Shown here: positions 1-6,059 of the stretch, piece after piece | Layout of the letters: each line of letters begins with the position of its first letter | How positions within the stretch are numbered: position 1 is the stretch's first letter | Assembly (NCBI GenBank): GCA_023228995.1 | Contig: JALOAD010000001.1 | Span: forward strand, 62,001 to 126,000 | DNA length: 64,000 nt | DNA from: Candidatus Muiribacterium halophilum | GTDB lineage: Bacteria > Muiribacteriota > Muiribacteriia > Muiribacteriales > Muiribacteriaceae | Direction of reading: 5' to 3' | The notes under the pieces: model-generated | Database searches by the model: none | Told to the model about the DNA's origin: nothing | Seen by the model: only the letters and a program-made list of their open reading frames with translations | Translations under genes and position numbers: made by a program

Positions 1-1098
1 AGCACAAAGACCAGCAATATGCGGTGAAGCCATTGATGTACCAGACATTTGCACATAATCACCATTAGATTCAACCGAAATAATATCAACACCAGGAGCA
101 GTCCAATCAGGTTTTTGAGTAAATTCACCATTAAAAACTCCAGGACCTCTGCTTGAAAACTTAGCAATAATCCCAGAACTATCAACAGCACCAGTAGCAA
201 AAGTTCCAGGATGTTCCTTAGGATTAGTAATAGTTTTTTCTTCAGGACCCCAATTCCCAGCAGAAAAACAAGGAATAATATTAAAATCCAACCAAGTTTC
301 AATCATTTCATAATATGGATTTTGATAATCATAAGAAGAATGCCAAGAACAATTAATAATTCTAGGATAATCATCAGTATAAGGATTCTCATCAGGATCA
401 AGCATATATTGCATAGCCTCAAGAAGATCACTAGCACGAACGCTTTCAACACCAACAGCCCTAGCAATAACAAAATCACAAAGAGGAGCAACACCAATAG
501 ATTGACCAGATTTATCACTACCACCGATAATACCAGCCACATGACTACCATGACCTTTATTATCAATTAACTCAGAAGGATTAATAACCTTTCCAAAAGA
601 CCAAGCATTTTTAATTTTAGATAAATCAGAAAACTCAATATGATTAATATCCAAACCAGTATCAATAATACCAACAACAATATCCTTACCCTTAAAACCA
701 TAATCAGACCAGATTTCAGGAATATTCATATTAGAAATATTCCAAGAAACATCAGAATTTTGAAATTTAAAAAAACTCTTATTAACATTAATAGAATTCT
801 CTTTCCTATCAGCAATAAAATATTTAATATTATCAAGCTCAAGTAAAATATCTTTAGAAGCTTCAACAACAACAGCATTAATAGACCAAAGAGATTTAAT
901 AACTTTAATATTAGAAGCTCTATCATTAGAATTTAAATTAATAAGACTTTGAGAATGAATGTTTTTAAGATTGATGATTTTATTATCAAAAGAAGATTTA
1001 ACAACATTAGAATCATTAAGATAAACAATATATCTTTCAGCATTAGAATTTGAAACCAGCATAAAAATAAGAATAAAGAAAAATTTATAAACCTTCAT
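1..1098 (-). CDS. Secreted subtilisin-like serine protease (S8), 3' end cut by window edge
   Basis: The frame is open from an ATG at 1098 to the window edge, giving 366 residues with no stop. The N-terminus is a short signal peptide (MKVYKFFFILIFMLVSNSNA), followed by about 110 residues that look like an I9-type propeptide. The catalytic domain shows the subtilase triad: Asp146 in GIIDTGLD, His183 in GHGSHVAG and Ser355 in SGTSMASPHIAG, with the oxyanion-hole Asn in SAGNWG between them. It should be an exported endopeptidase that matures by propeptide removal. The frame ends shortly after the Ser motif, so only the last part of the domain and any C-terminal extension are missing. Family assignment is certain; the substrate is unknown. 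A second, different subtilase lies at 34936-36348. Confidence 0.95.
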   Translation of the reverse strand, partial: MKVYKFFFILIFMLVSNSNAERYIVYLNDSNVVKSSFDNKIINLKNIHSQSLINLNSNDRASNIKVIKSLWSINAVVVEASKDILLELDNIKYFIADRKENSINVNKSFFKFQNSDVSWNISNMNIPEIWSDYGFKGKDIVVGIIDTGLDINHIEFSDLSKIKNAWSFGKVINPSELIDNKGHGSHVAGIIGGSDKSGQSIGVAPLCDFVIARAVGVESVRASDLLEAMQYMLDPDENPYTDDYPRIINCSWHSSYDYQNPYYEMIETWLDFNIIPCFSAGNWGPEEKTITNPKEHPGTFATGAVDSSGIIAKFSSRGPGVFNGEFTQKPDWTAPGVDIISVESNGDYVQMSGTSMASPHIAGLCA

Positions 1099-1150
1099 AC
1101 AAAATACTCCATACATTTAAAATATGGGTATAATAATACTATTCAGCAAA

Positions 1151-1306
1151 TCAATAGTCAAGTTTGTGTTTAGGATGTCTTTTATAACCCTTATCATCGA
1201 TGATTTTTTCAAAAGTTTTAATATTAGCAAACTCATTTCTTGATTTTCTTTTAAGCTCATTTTTTAAATTAAATTGTATTTTTTTCTTCTTTTTTTTACT
1301 TTTCAT
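1151..1306 (-). CDS. Small highly basic protein, 51 aa, unknown
   Basis: ATG at 1306 is preceded by GGAGGGTTTT, a strong ribosome binding site. The 51-residue product opens with a Lys-rich run (MKSKKKKKKIQ) and continues with KNELKRKSRNEF and a C-terminal YKRHPKHKLDY. It has no membrane segment or Cys pairs. The charge suggests nucleic-acid or ribosome contact, but that is only inference and no family is recognised. It follows the protease at 1-1098 in direction of transcription order (upstream of it on the minus strand) and begins a run of small genes. Support is the ribosome binding site plus coherent codon use, not homology. Confidence 0.6.
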   Translation of the reverse strand: MKSKKKKKKIQFNLKNELKRKSRNEFANIKTFEKIIDDKGYKRHPKHKLDY

Positions 1307-1400
1307 AAAACCCTCCAATTATTTAATTATAAGAAATTTTTAGAAAAATACCAGCGTTTTAAATTTGCAATTGAATCCTCTGATTAAATACATAATTTAG

Positions 1401-1528
1401 AGCTTTAATAGAAATATAAAAAGACAAGGCATTTTGAAGCAGGCTTACATTTGTAAGCCAATGAGAATAACGAAGTATTTGTACATTTCTATAAAGCCTA
1501 TAAGGAAGCAAAATATAACAATTAATTA
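1401..1528. repeat. 128-bp dispersed element, copy 1
   Basis: This stretch closely matches 10887-11013: both run AGCTTTAATAGAAATATAA (or AGATTTAAT...) through AAGACAAGGCATTT, a palindrome CTTACATNTGTAAG, GAGAATAACGAAGTATTTGTA, TATAAAGCCT and GGAAGCAAAATA to CAATTAATT. The differences are scattered point changes. There is no open frame in it and no transposase nearby. It is flanked by a TCCTCTGATTAAATA word that belongs to another repeat family here. It could be a MITE-like element or a structured RNA; the sequence does not decide. Confidence 0.75.
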
Positions 1529-1578
1529 ATGGAAAATATAAAAAATATTAATAATAAGATTTTTAAAAAATTCTTCAT
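1522..1578 (-). CDS. Possible 18-aa hydrophobic micropeptide
   Basis: ATG at 1578 is preceded by AAAAAAGGTGGTTTT, a good ribosome binding site at correct spacing. The product MKNFLKILLLIFFIFSIN is one hydrophobic helix with two early lysines, the make-up of a small membrane peptide or of a bare signal sequence. The 3' end overlaps the dispersed element at 1401-1528. It sits 28 bases downstream of the stop of the 63-aa gene and could be cotranscribed with it. Only length, composition and the ribosome binding site support it, so a chance frame remains possible. Confidence 0.35.
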   Translation of the reverse strand: MKNFLKILLLIFFIFSIN

Positions 1579-1606
1579 AAAACCACCTTTTTTATTATGT
1601 ATTTTA

Positions 1607-1798
1607 TTATTGATTAATATAAAAATCTGTAATACCCAATCTTTTTAATTCCTTATAAGCATATCTCACATAAAAAGGCTGTTTTTGATGAAACGATACA
1701 TAAGGACCATATTTTTTTTCAAGACTCAATTTTTTGGAAAAAACATTATAATTATATCTTTTAACAATATATAACAAGATTTTTTTATAAATTTTCAT
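1607..1798 (-). CDS. Small basic protein, 63 aa, unknown
   Basis: ATG at 1798 has an AGGAGG ribosome binding site seven bases upstream. The 63 residues are basic and rich in Tyr (KKILLYIVKRYNYNVF near the N-terminus, YGPYVSFHQKQPFYVRYAYK in the middle). There is no clear membrane segment and no family I recognise. The pattern of aromatic and basic residues resembles small DNA- or RNA-binding proteins, but this is weak. It is placed 27 bases after the membrane protein at 1826-2890 in transcription order, so the two may share a message. Confidence 0.6.
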   Translation of the reverse strand: MKIYKKILLYIVKRYNYNVFSKKLSLEKKYGPYVSFHQKQPFYVRYAYKELKRLGITDFYINQ

Positions 1799-1825
1799 AC
1801 AAATACCTCCTAATATAATAATCTT

Positions 1826-2890
1826 TTAAAACTCTGAAACTATATAATTTTTTATAAGATAATCTTTTGTATTAGATTTAATGTTTAATTTATCTTTTGA
1901 AGCTTCAATTAATGATGAAATAGTTATTTCTTTTATATAATTTTTATTTCTTGATAAAATATCATTATACAATTCTATCAATCCTTTTTTACCATTACTA
2001 CCATCAATAATTTCTTCTTCCATTTTTTTATATTTATTTCTAATATCTTCTTTATTTGAATACCAACTTAATTCTCCAAAACCATAATCTACAGCACAAG
2101 AAACAGCAATTGATATTCCAAAACTTGCAGTCGAACCCAATTTTCCAGTACTAGTTAAACCAAAATTTACAATCGCCAATTTAATAATTTTGTCAAACAA
2201 AAATGTATCAACTAAAAATAATACTGTTTTTCCTGATAAAATGTTTATATACTTATTAATTGTAGGAATCTCAAAACCACCAATTTTATTTATTTTCCCT
2301 TCAGATAAATACACCTTTCAACAATCAACATATTTATCAATATTACTATTTATATTTTTAATATATTCATAATTATCATTGTTTTTTTCTACAATATTTT
2401 CATCTACAATTTTTTTAATAGAAGCTGAAAGATTTCCCTCAAATAATGTTTCATTAAATATATCTGTTATCTTATTATCAAACCCACTCATATCACCTGT
2501 TATTTTCCCTTTAGTATAATGATAAATTGTAGAATATCCTATAAGATCTTTAAAATATGATTTAAGATTATCCTGCTTTGTATCAAAAAACAATTCAAGA
2601 TCTTCTCTAAACATTCTTTCCGCACTATTATCAACTTTAGAATAATAAATATTAGAAGTAGATTTAATAAGCTCATTTATCTCAGATTTTTCATAATCAG
2701 TAAGAATAGCCTTTTTAGCATTAGTAAAAACTTCTTTCCCATAAAATGAACCAGAATTAACAATTGAAAAAACAACAAAATTTATTAATAGAATCAATAA
2801 AAAAAAACCAAATATCTTTTTCCATGACCTTTTGTTTTCAACATTTTCAATAACTATTTCATAATTATCCGATTTAGTAATTTTTTTCAT
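1826..2890 (-). pseudogene. Membrane-anchored protein, about 354 codons, interrupted by an in-frame TGA
   Basis: Two adjacent open segments (2890-2318 and 2317-1826) are in the same frame and separated only by one TGA at 2320-2318. The start at 2890 has AAGGGGA as ribosome binding site. Residues 1-20 are cytosolic and charged, about 25-45 form one membrane helix (FFLLILLINFVVFSIV), and the rest is a largely helical soluble domain. After the TGA the frame reads KVYLSEGKINKIGG and continues for 162 residues to a normal stop, with weakly hydrophobic stretches. Context around the stop is Asp-Cys-TGA-Lys-Val. A TGG to TGA mutation is the simplest reading; restart at the GTG at 2314, read-through or selenocysteine are alternatives. 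No family recognised. Confidence 0.6.
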
Positions 2891-2982
2891 AATAATCCCC
2901 TTTTTAATTAAGTTTTATTAACAGTTTTTACAAATCTAATCTGAATAAATACAAACAAAATGCAATCTTATCTTTAGAAATT

Positions 2983-3039
2983 CGCAGTATTAATTCTAAA
3001 TTCATTTAATAAAAAACAAATTTGAGAATCAATACTGCG
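2983..3039. repeat. Long imperfect inverted repeat (hairpin) in a small-gene intergenic space
   Basis: The arms CGCAGTATT (2983-2991) and AATACTGCG (3031-3039) are exact reverse complements, and pairing continues inward through ATTCT/AGAAT and AATT. The loop is about 15 bases. No T-run follows on either strand at the right place for a classic intrinsic terminator. It lies just downstream of the 20-aa peptide gene and about 90 bases upstream of the start at 2890, so it could act as a 5' or 3' mRNA structure. Function is not inferred further. Confidence 0.6.
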
Positions 3040-3054
3040 GAAAAATGAAACTAA

Positions 3055-3117
3055 TTACAAAAGAATTGCCCACCAAAACCATTTAACCGCTCCAATAATT
3101 GCTGAAATTATACTCAT
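3055..3117 (-). CDS. 20-aa Trp-rich hydrophobic micropeptide
   Basis: ATG at 3117 is preceded by AGGAGGTGTTACC, a near-perfect ribosome binding site with seven-base spacing. The product is MSIISAIIGAVKWFWWAILL. Three Trp and one Lys in an otherwise aliphatic chain recall membrane-active peptides (leaderless bacteriocins, type I toxins), though no family is recognised. Its second half matches the end of the 40-aa peptide at 3625-3747: GAVKWFWWAILL against GALKWLWWAIFF; the first ten residues also match the start of that peptide (MSIISAIIGA against MSILSAIAGA). Such paralogy in both halves argues that the frame is translated. An upstream segment at 3143-3192 weakly resembles the recurrent box described at 3782. 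Confidence 0.6.
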   Translation of the reverse strand: MSIISAIIGAVKWFWWAILL

Positions 3118-3183
3118 GGTAACACCTCCTGATTTTTTGACATCATATTTATATTAGAACTTTTCGTGTAAAATATAATTTTC

Positions 3184-3366
3184 TTATTTAGAATTTCTTG
3201 TTAAAATATCCCAGGTTTTCCCTTTTTCAACATTTTGATCAAAATCTAATTCTCTATCCTTATAAAACAAACTTAATAAACCTTTAATTTTTAATATAAC
3301 AATGTATAAAAAACCTGTGATAAGAAGAAATGAAGAAACAATTTTCTGTAAAATTTTTGAATTCAT
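3184..3366 (-). CDS. Small single-pass membrane protein, 60 aa, unknown
   Basis: ATG at 3366 follows AGGAGGATTGTTTT, a strong ribosome binding site. Residues 9-35 form one hydrophobic helix (KIVSSFLLITGFLYIVILKI), followed by a charged C-terminal tail of about 25 residues with acidic then basic patches. It could be a small membrane adaptor, a holin-like peptide or an immunity protein for the Trp-rich peptides around it; the last is inference from position only. It lies between the DUF4258 gene and the 20-aa peptide gene, all in the same direction. Confidence 0.65.
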   Translation of the reverse strand: MNSKILQKIVSSFLLITGFLYIVILKIKGLLSLFYKDRELDFDQNVEKGKTWDILTRNSK

Positions 3367-3390
3367 AAAACAATCCTCCTGTTTTATAAA

Positions 3391-3603
3391 TTAATATGCT
3401 GTAATTACAGTGGCTTCACTATTTGTCCCTGCAATAACAACATTCAATAAATCACCTTTATACTCAGTCCTAAACTTAACTTTGCCTAAAACATTAACAA
3501 TTTTATTAATATTTTTATTCAACAACACTCTTTTAACATCCAAATCTGAAATATTTCTTTGAAAAAATCTTTCTTTAGCATGTTCAGAAAACGTAATCAA
3601 CAT
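3391..3603 (-). CDS. DUF4258 domain protein, 70 aa
   Basis: ATG at 3603 is preceded by GGGGGGG and a four-base spacer. The 70 residues fit the DUF4258 pattern: an N-terminal FSEHAKERFFQRNIS (His-Ala, Arg, Arg, Ile-Ser), a helix DLDVKRVLLNK, a central strand YKGDLLNVVIAG and the closing strand ATVITAY. The family is thought to share the RelE/ParE-like fold and is often found near mobile or defence genes. No separate antitoxin gene is obvious here, although the small neighbours at 3184 and 3625 are candidates by position. The domain call is good; a toxin role is inference. Confidence 0.8.
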   Translation of the reverse strand: MLITFSEHAKERFFQRNISDLDVKRVLLNKNINKIVNVLGKVKFRTEYKGDLLNVVIAGTNSEATVITAY

Positions 3604-3624
3604 AATTCCCCCCCTGATAATTTT

Positions 3625-3747
3625 TTAAAAGAAAATAGCCCACCACAACCACTTTAAAGCTCCTAGAATTGCACTTTTAATAGGATAAGTAAATATTGCA
3701 TAAGCAAACCAACTTATAGCCCCTGCAATTGCTGATAATATACTCAT
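3625..3747 (-). CDS. 40-aa Trp-rich hydrophobic peptide, paralogue of the 20-aa peptide
   Basis: ATG at 3747 follows AGGGGGAATTAAT, a strong ribosome binding site. The sequence begins MSILSAIAGAISWFAYAI and ends SAILGALKWLWWAIFF. It is two related SAI-GA-W modules separated by a TYPIK turn, as if the 20-aa form had been duplicated. Net charge is slightly positive, with four Trp and no Cys. The composition resembles leaderless membrane-active bacteriocins (which start at Met with no signal peptide), but I see no sequence match to a named one. The recurrent box at 3782-3823 lies 35 bases upstream of the start. Confidence 0.6.
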   Translation of the reverse strand: MSILSAIAGAISWFAYAIFTYPIKSAILGALKWLWWAIFF

Positions 3748-3781
3748 ATTAATTCCCCCTGAACTGTTTTTTTGCGCCTTA

Positions 3782-3823
3782 CATAATGTATAAACTTGGA
3801 AATTTTAAGAATTTCTTATTGTA
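3782..3823 (-). promoter_or_regulatory. Recurrent 40-bp upstream box, copy A
   Basis: On the minus strand the box reads AATAAGAAATTCTTAAAATT then TCCAAGTTTATACATTATG. It contains a near-palindrome AAGAAATTCTT, an AAAATTTCC core and an AT-rich TATACATTAT end that could be a -10 region. Copies with the same order are at 4011-4048 and 4121-4164. This one fits exactly between the stop of the 49-aa gene (3825) and the 40-aa gene. No good -35 for the housekeeping sigma factor is present, so an alternative sigma factor or an activator is inferred. Confidence 0.5.
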
Positions 3824-3824
3824 A

Positions 3825-3974
3825 CTAAAAAAACATAACAAAGAATATGTACCCGAATATTAGTATTGCTATACCTGAAAGAATTCCACCTGCATTTGAA
3901 TTTTTAACTACTGGAAGACCACATACAAACATAACAAAAACCGCTACTATTAAAAGTTTGATTGTAAAAAACAT
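3825..3974 (-). CDS. Small membrane peptide, 49 aa, unknown
   Basis: ATG at 3974 has GGGAGGTATTAT directly upstream, a strong ribosome binding site. Residues 4-20 (TIKLLIVAVFVMFVCGL) and 31-49 (ILSGIAILIFGYIFFVMFF) are two hydrophobic helices joined by a polar VKNSNAGG turn, so it is likely a two-pass membrane hairpin. There is one Cys. No family is recognised. It lies first in the run of small genes and has copy B of the recurrent box 37-74 bases upstream of its start, which suggests shared control with the 40-aa peptide. Confidence 0.6.
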   Translation of the reverse strand: MFFTIKLLIVAVFVMFVCGLPVVKNSNAGGILSGIAILIFGYIFFVMFF

Positions 3975-4010
3975 ATAATACCTCCCTATATTTTTTTATT
4001 TATCTCACTT

Positions 4011-4048
4011 TATATAAACTTGGAAATTTTATATATTTCTTATTTAAA
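4011..4048 (-). promoter_or_regulatory. Recurrent 40-bp upstream box, copy B
   Basis: The minus strand reads AATAAGAAATATATAAAATT then TCCAAGTTTATATAAAG. It shares ATAAGAAAT, AAAATTTCCAAGTTTATA and the spacing with copies A and C. It is placed 37 bases upstream of the 49-aa peptide start, the same distance as copy A from the 40-aa peptide. Confidence 0.5.
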
Positions 4049-4120
4049 AAAAATATTTTTAATATTGTCATAAAAAACTTAATTATCCTGACATTCCATC
4101 AATCTATTTTTTTTACCTTA

Positions 4121-4164
4121 CATAATATTTAAACTGGAGAATTTTAAGAATTTCTTATTATAAG
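4121..4164 (-). promoter_or_regulatory. Recurrent 40-bp upstream box, copy C
   Basis: The minus strand reads TAATAAGAAATTCTTAAAAT then TCTCCAGTTTAAATATTATG, again with the AAGAAATTCTT near-palindrome. It also shares the CCTTACATAAT flank with copy A on the plus strand. No credible gene follows it within 100 bases, so it may be a relic or serve an RNA. Confidence 0.45.
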
Positions 4165-4651
4165 AAAAATAATTTAATTTAGAAGAATTTGATTTTTAGA
4201 TATTGAAGTTTAATTCAATTAAAATCGTAAATACTATAGATAATGCTTGAATTTGATTCTATGAAAATTTCTCACTTATATAACAGAATTGAACCTTATA
4301 CAAATGTTAATGTAAAGATACCCAAAAAAGTGCATGAAAACTTCCCCGCTTTATTTCCATATCATTTATTTATATTAGTAATATTGAAGAAAAGAAAGAG
4401 ATGATAACAAAAGAGAAGAAATGTCGTAATCCTCTTCATTTCAAGAGTATGTTCAACAGGTCACTTAAAATAACCTGCTTATAACGACTTAAAAAAAACG
4501 GTGTTTTTACTAATCCTATCCAATCCCTTGGTGCATCTGCGTTTTCAAAGTGAGAAGTTTTCAAAGAGATTTTTTGTTTTCTACATTGTTAATTATACAC
4601 AATAAATTGAATTTTTTCAATAAAAAAGCATAAAAGTTTAAATCTTAAATT
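4165..4651. other. Gene-poor stretch between the micropeptide cluster and cas6
   Basis: Nearly 490 bases without a supported gene. It holds the CRISPR-repeat-like unit at 4423-4457, a CAGGT/ACCTG inverted repeat at 4457-4477, and a direct repeat GTTTTCAAAG at 4540-4566. A 53-codon plus-strand frame at 4243-4404 overlaps a 27-codon frame by ATGA, but neither has a ribosome binding site and I do not call them. The AT-rich stretch 4575-4640 next to cas6 could be a leader-like region. Confidence 0.6.
4423..4457 (-). CRISPR. Single CRISPR-repeat-like hairpin unit beside cas6
   Basis: On the minus strand the unit runs GTTGAACATACTCTTGAAAT then GAAGAGGATTACGAC, 35 bases. CTCTT and AAGAG form a stem around a six-base loop, and the sequence after the stem is G plus the eight bases ATTACGAC, the geometry expected for Cas6 cutting to leave an 8-nt handle. 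Ends of the GTTGAAC...GAC kind are usual for such repeats. Only one unit was found, with no second copy at spacer distance, so this is a relic or a solo repeat rather than an array. Confidence 0.35.
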
Positions 4652-5425
4652 TCATTCAAATGTTGGGATATTTTCTCCAAATCCTATATTAGTATCGCAA
4701 CCAATTCCTGAGTAATATCCAAAACTTGCTAAAAGAAGCAACAAATCTCGATATTTTCCTTCTATATTTGAAAAATCAAATTCTATTTTTCCTCTAAATC
4801 CAACTTGATGACTCCCATTAAGTTCTGTGAATAAAGTTTTTATGTGCATTTCAGATATATTTATAAGTTTTGATTTCTCGATTACCATGTTAATATCAAT
4901 TGGATTAAATTTTGAAAATTTTTCAGCAAGATTTTTATATATATAAACCGGATCTGGAAATATATAATTTTCATCACCTCTTTTAAAAAATGTTCCACTT
5001 TTAAATTCATATTTTATAATTGTTTTATTTTTACTATATAACTCCATTTCGTGAAAATCTTCACTAAAATCTAATCGATTTCTATCAACTCCACCATAAG
5101 TAACTAAATCTATATGTAATTTTTTCTTTTTGATTTTGATAATTTTAATTTTTTTTAACATTTCTAATATTAATTCTGCTAAATCTTTATCAAAAACATT
5201 TATTCTTAAGCTTGAAGTTCTATTATCCAATTTGTCAGGTAATCCAATACTTAATAATTTTTTATCATTGTTTTTAATTTTTTCAGATAGAGAACTATCT
5301 ATTTCCTCGATTTCATTTAACAACCATTCATACAAACTATAAGGAATAAGATTTGAAAATGGACTTATAAAACCTTCCATATATAAATGTAAAAGCATAC
5401 TGTTATATTCTTTTAAAATTTCCAA
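4652..5425 (-). CDS. cas6: Cas6-family CRISPR RNA endonuclease, orphan
   Basis: The C-terminal half carries the Cas6 signature: VGFRGKIEFDF, then a helix LLLLASFGYYSG and the glycine-rich loop GIGCDTNIGFGE in the last 20 residues. Cas6 cuts precursor CRISPR RNA within its repeats. The frame is open back to 5518, but the TTG at 5425 has GAGGTG at correct spacing and avoids overlap with msrB, giving 257 residues, the usual Cas6 length. No other cas gene and no array lies within the window; only one repeat-like hairpin is 200 bases downstream. Family call is good from the C-terminal motifs; the N-terminal ferredoxin fold is not obvious by eye. A distant array or a non-CRISPR role are both possible. 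Confidence 0.8.
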   Translation of the reverse strand: MEILKEYNSMLLHLYMEGFISPFSNLIPYSLYEWLLNEIEEIDSSLSEKIKNNDKKLLSIGLPDKLDNRTSSLRINVFDKDLAELILEMLKKIKIIKIKKKKLHIDLVTYGGVDRNRLDFSEDFHEMELYSKNKTIIKYEFKSGTFFKRGDENYIFPDPVYIYKNLAEKFSKFNPIDINMVIEKSKLINISEMHIKTLFTELNGSHQVGFRGKIEFDFSNIEGKYRDLLLLLASFGYYSGIGCDTNIGFGENIPTFE

Positions 5426-5462
5426 TTTATCACCTCTTTCATAAATATTTATTCTATAAATA

Positions 5463-5996
5463 TTATTCTGCGAATAATTTTTTGTATTCTTTATATCCTT
5501 TTTCTTCCATTTTTTCATATGGTATGAATTTTAAAGATGCTGAATTTATGCAATATCTTAATCCTGTTGGTCCTGGTCCATCATTGAATACATGTCCTAA
5601 ATGTGAGTCTGAGTTTTTACTTCTTACTTCTGTTCTTGTTGTATTATGTGAATTATCTTGTTTTTCAATTATTTCTTTTTCTTCTACTGGTTTGGTAAAT
5701 GATGGCCAGCCACAGCCTGAATCGAATTTATCTTTTGAGGAAAATAATACTTCTCCTGTTATTATATCTACATATATTCCTTTTTGATTGTTATCCCAGT
5801 ATTCATTTTTGAATGGTGGTTCTGTTCCATTCTCTTGAGTAACTTTATACTGTATATCTGTTAGTTTTTCTTTTAAATTATTCTTTTCAGTCATTATATT
5901 TTCTCCTTTTGTGTTTTTTATTGAGTTATTTGTATGTAAATATATTATTGATAATGTTATTATTAATGTTAGGCATAATGTTTTTGTTTTATTCAT
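5463..5996 (-). CDS. msrB: Peptide-methionine (R)-S-oxide reductase MsrB
   Basis: MsrB reduces the R form of methionine sulfoxide in proteins. The domain shows [36 protein letters not shown] and [11 protein letters not shown], with the catalytic Cys in the last motif. The zinc-binding CxxC pairs of some MsrBs are absent, as in the Bacillus-type enzyme. Two starts are possible. The ATG at 5996 adds a hydrophobic N-terminus ([14 protein letters not shown]) and follows a good promoter by only about 7 bases with no ribosome binding site. The ATG at 5894 has AGGAG upstream and gives a plain cytosolic 143-residue enzyme. Both products may be made. Domain identity is certain. Confidence 0.93.
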   Translation of the reverse strand: MNKTKTLCLTLIITLSIIYLHTNNSIKNTKGENIMTEKNNLKEKLTDIQYKVTQENGTEPPFKNEYWDNNQKGIYVDIITGEVLFSSKDKFDSGCGWPSFTKPVEEKEIIEKQDNSHNTTRTEVRSKNSDSHLGHVFNDGPGPTGLRYCINSASLKFIPYEKMEEKGYKEYKKLFAE

Positions 5997-6010
5997 GATT
6001 TAATACTTTT

Positions 6011-6040
6011 ATTATACTAAATTTTTAATTTTTTTGTGAA
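6011..6040 (-). promoter_or_regulatory. Promoter upstream of msrB
   Basis: Minus strand: TTCACA (-35, 6040-6035), 18-bp spacer, TATAAT (-10, 6016-6011). The predicted transcription start near 6004 leaves only about seven untranslated bases before the first ATG of msrB at 5996. Confidence 0.6.
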
Positions 6041-6059
6041 TTTTTTTTGTTTATTTAAT

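Noticed and set aside
211-926. Several frames of 60-119 codons near the window start
   Set aside because: They are antisense or shifted readings of the subtilase gene, which explains the whole segment in one frame.
1401-1528. tRNA or known small RNA in the 128-bp element
   Set aside because: No cloverleaf, no CCA end and no T-loop consensus; I could not match a known RNA family by eye.
1826-2890. Genome with TGA recoded to Trp or Gly
   Set aside because: Neighbouring genes end in TGA and use TGG for Trp, so the single in-frame TGA cannot be explained by a changed code.
4243-4484. Two plus-strand frames (53 and 27 codons) overlapping by ATGA
   Set aside because: The overlap looks attractive, but neither start has a ribosome binding site, and the second is only a reading of the CRISPR-like hairpin.
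4165-4651. A complete CRISPR array
   Set aside because: Only one repeat-like unit is visible; no second copy occurs at spacer distance.
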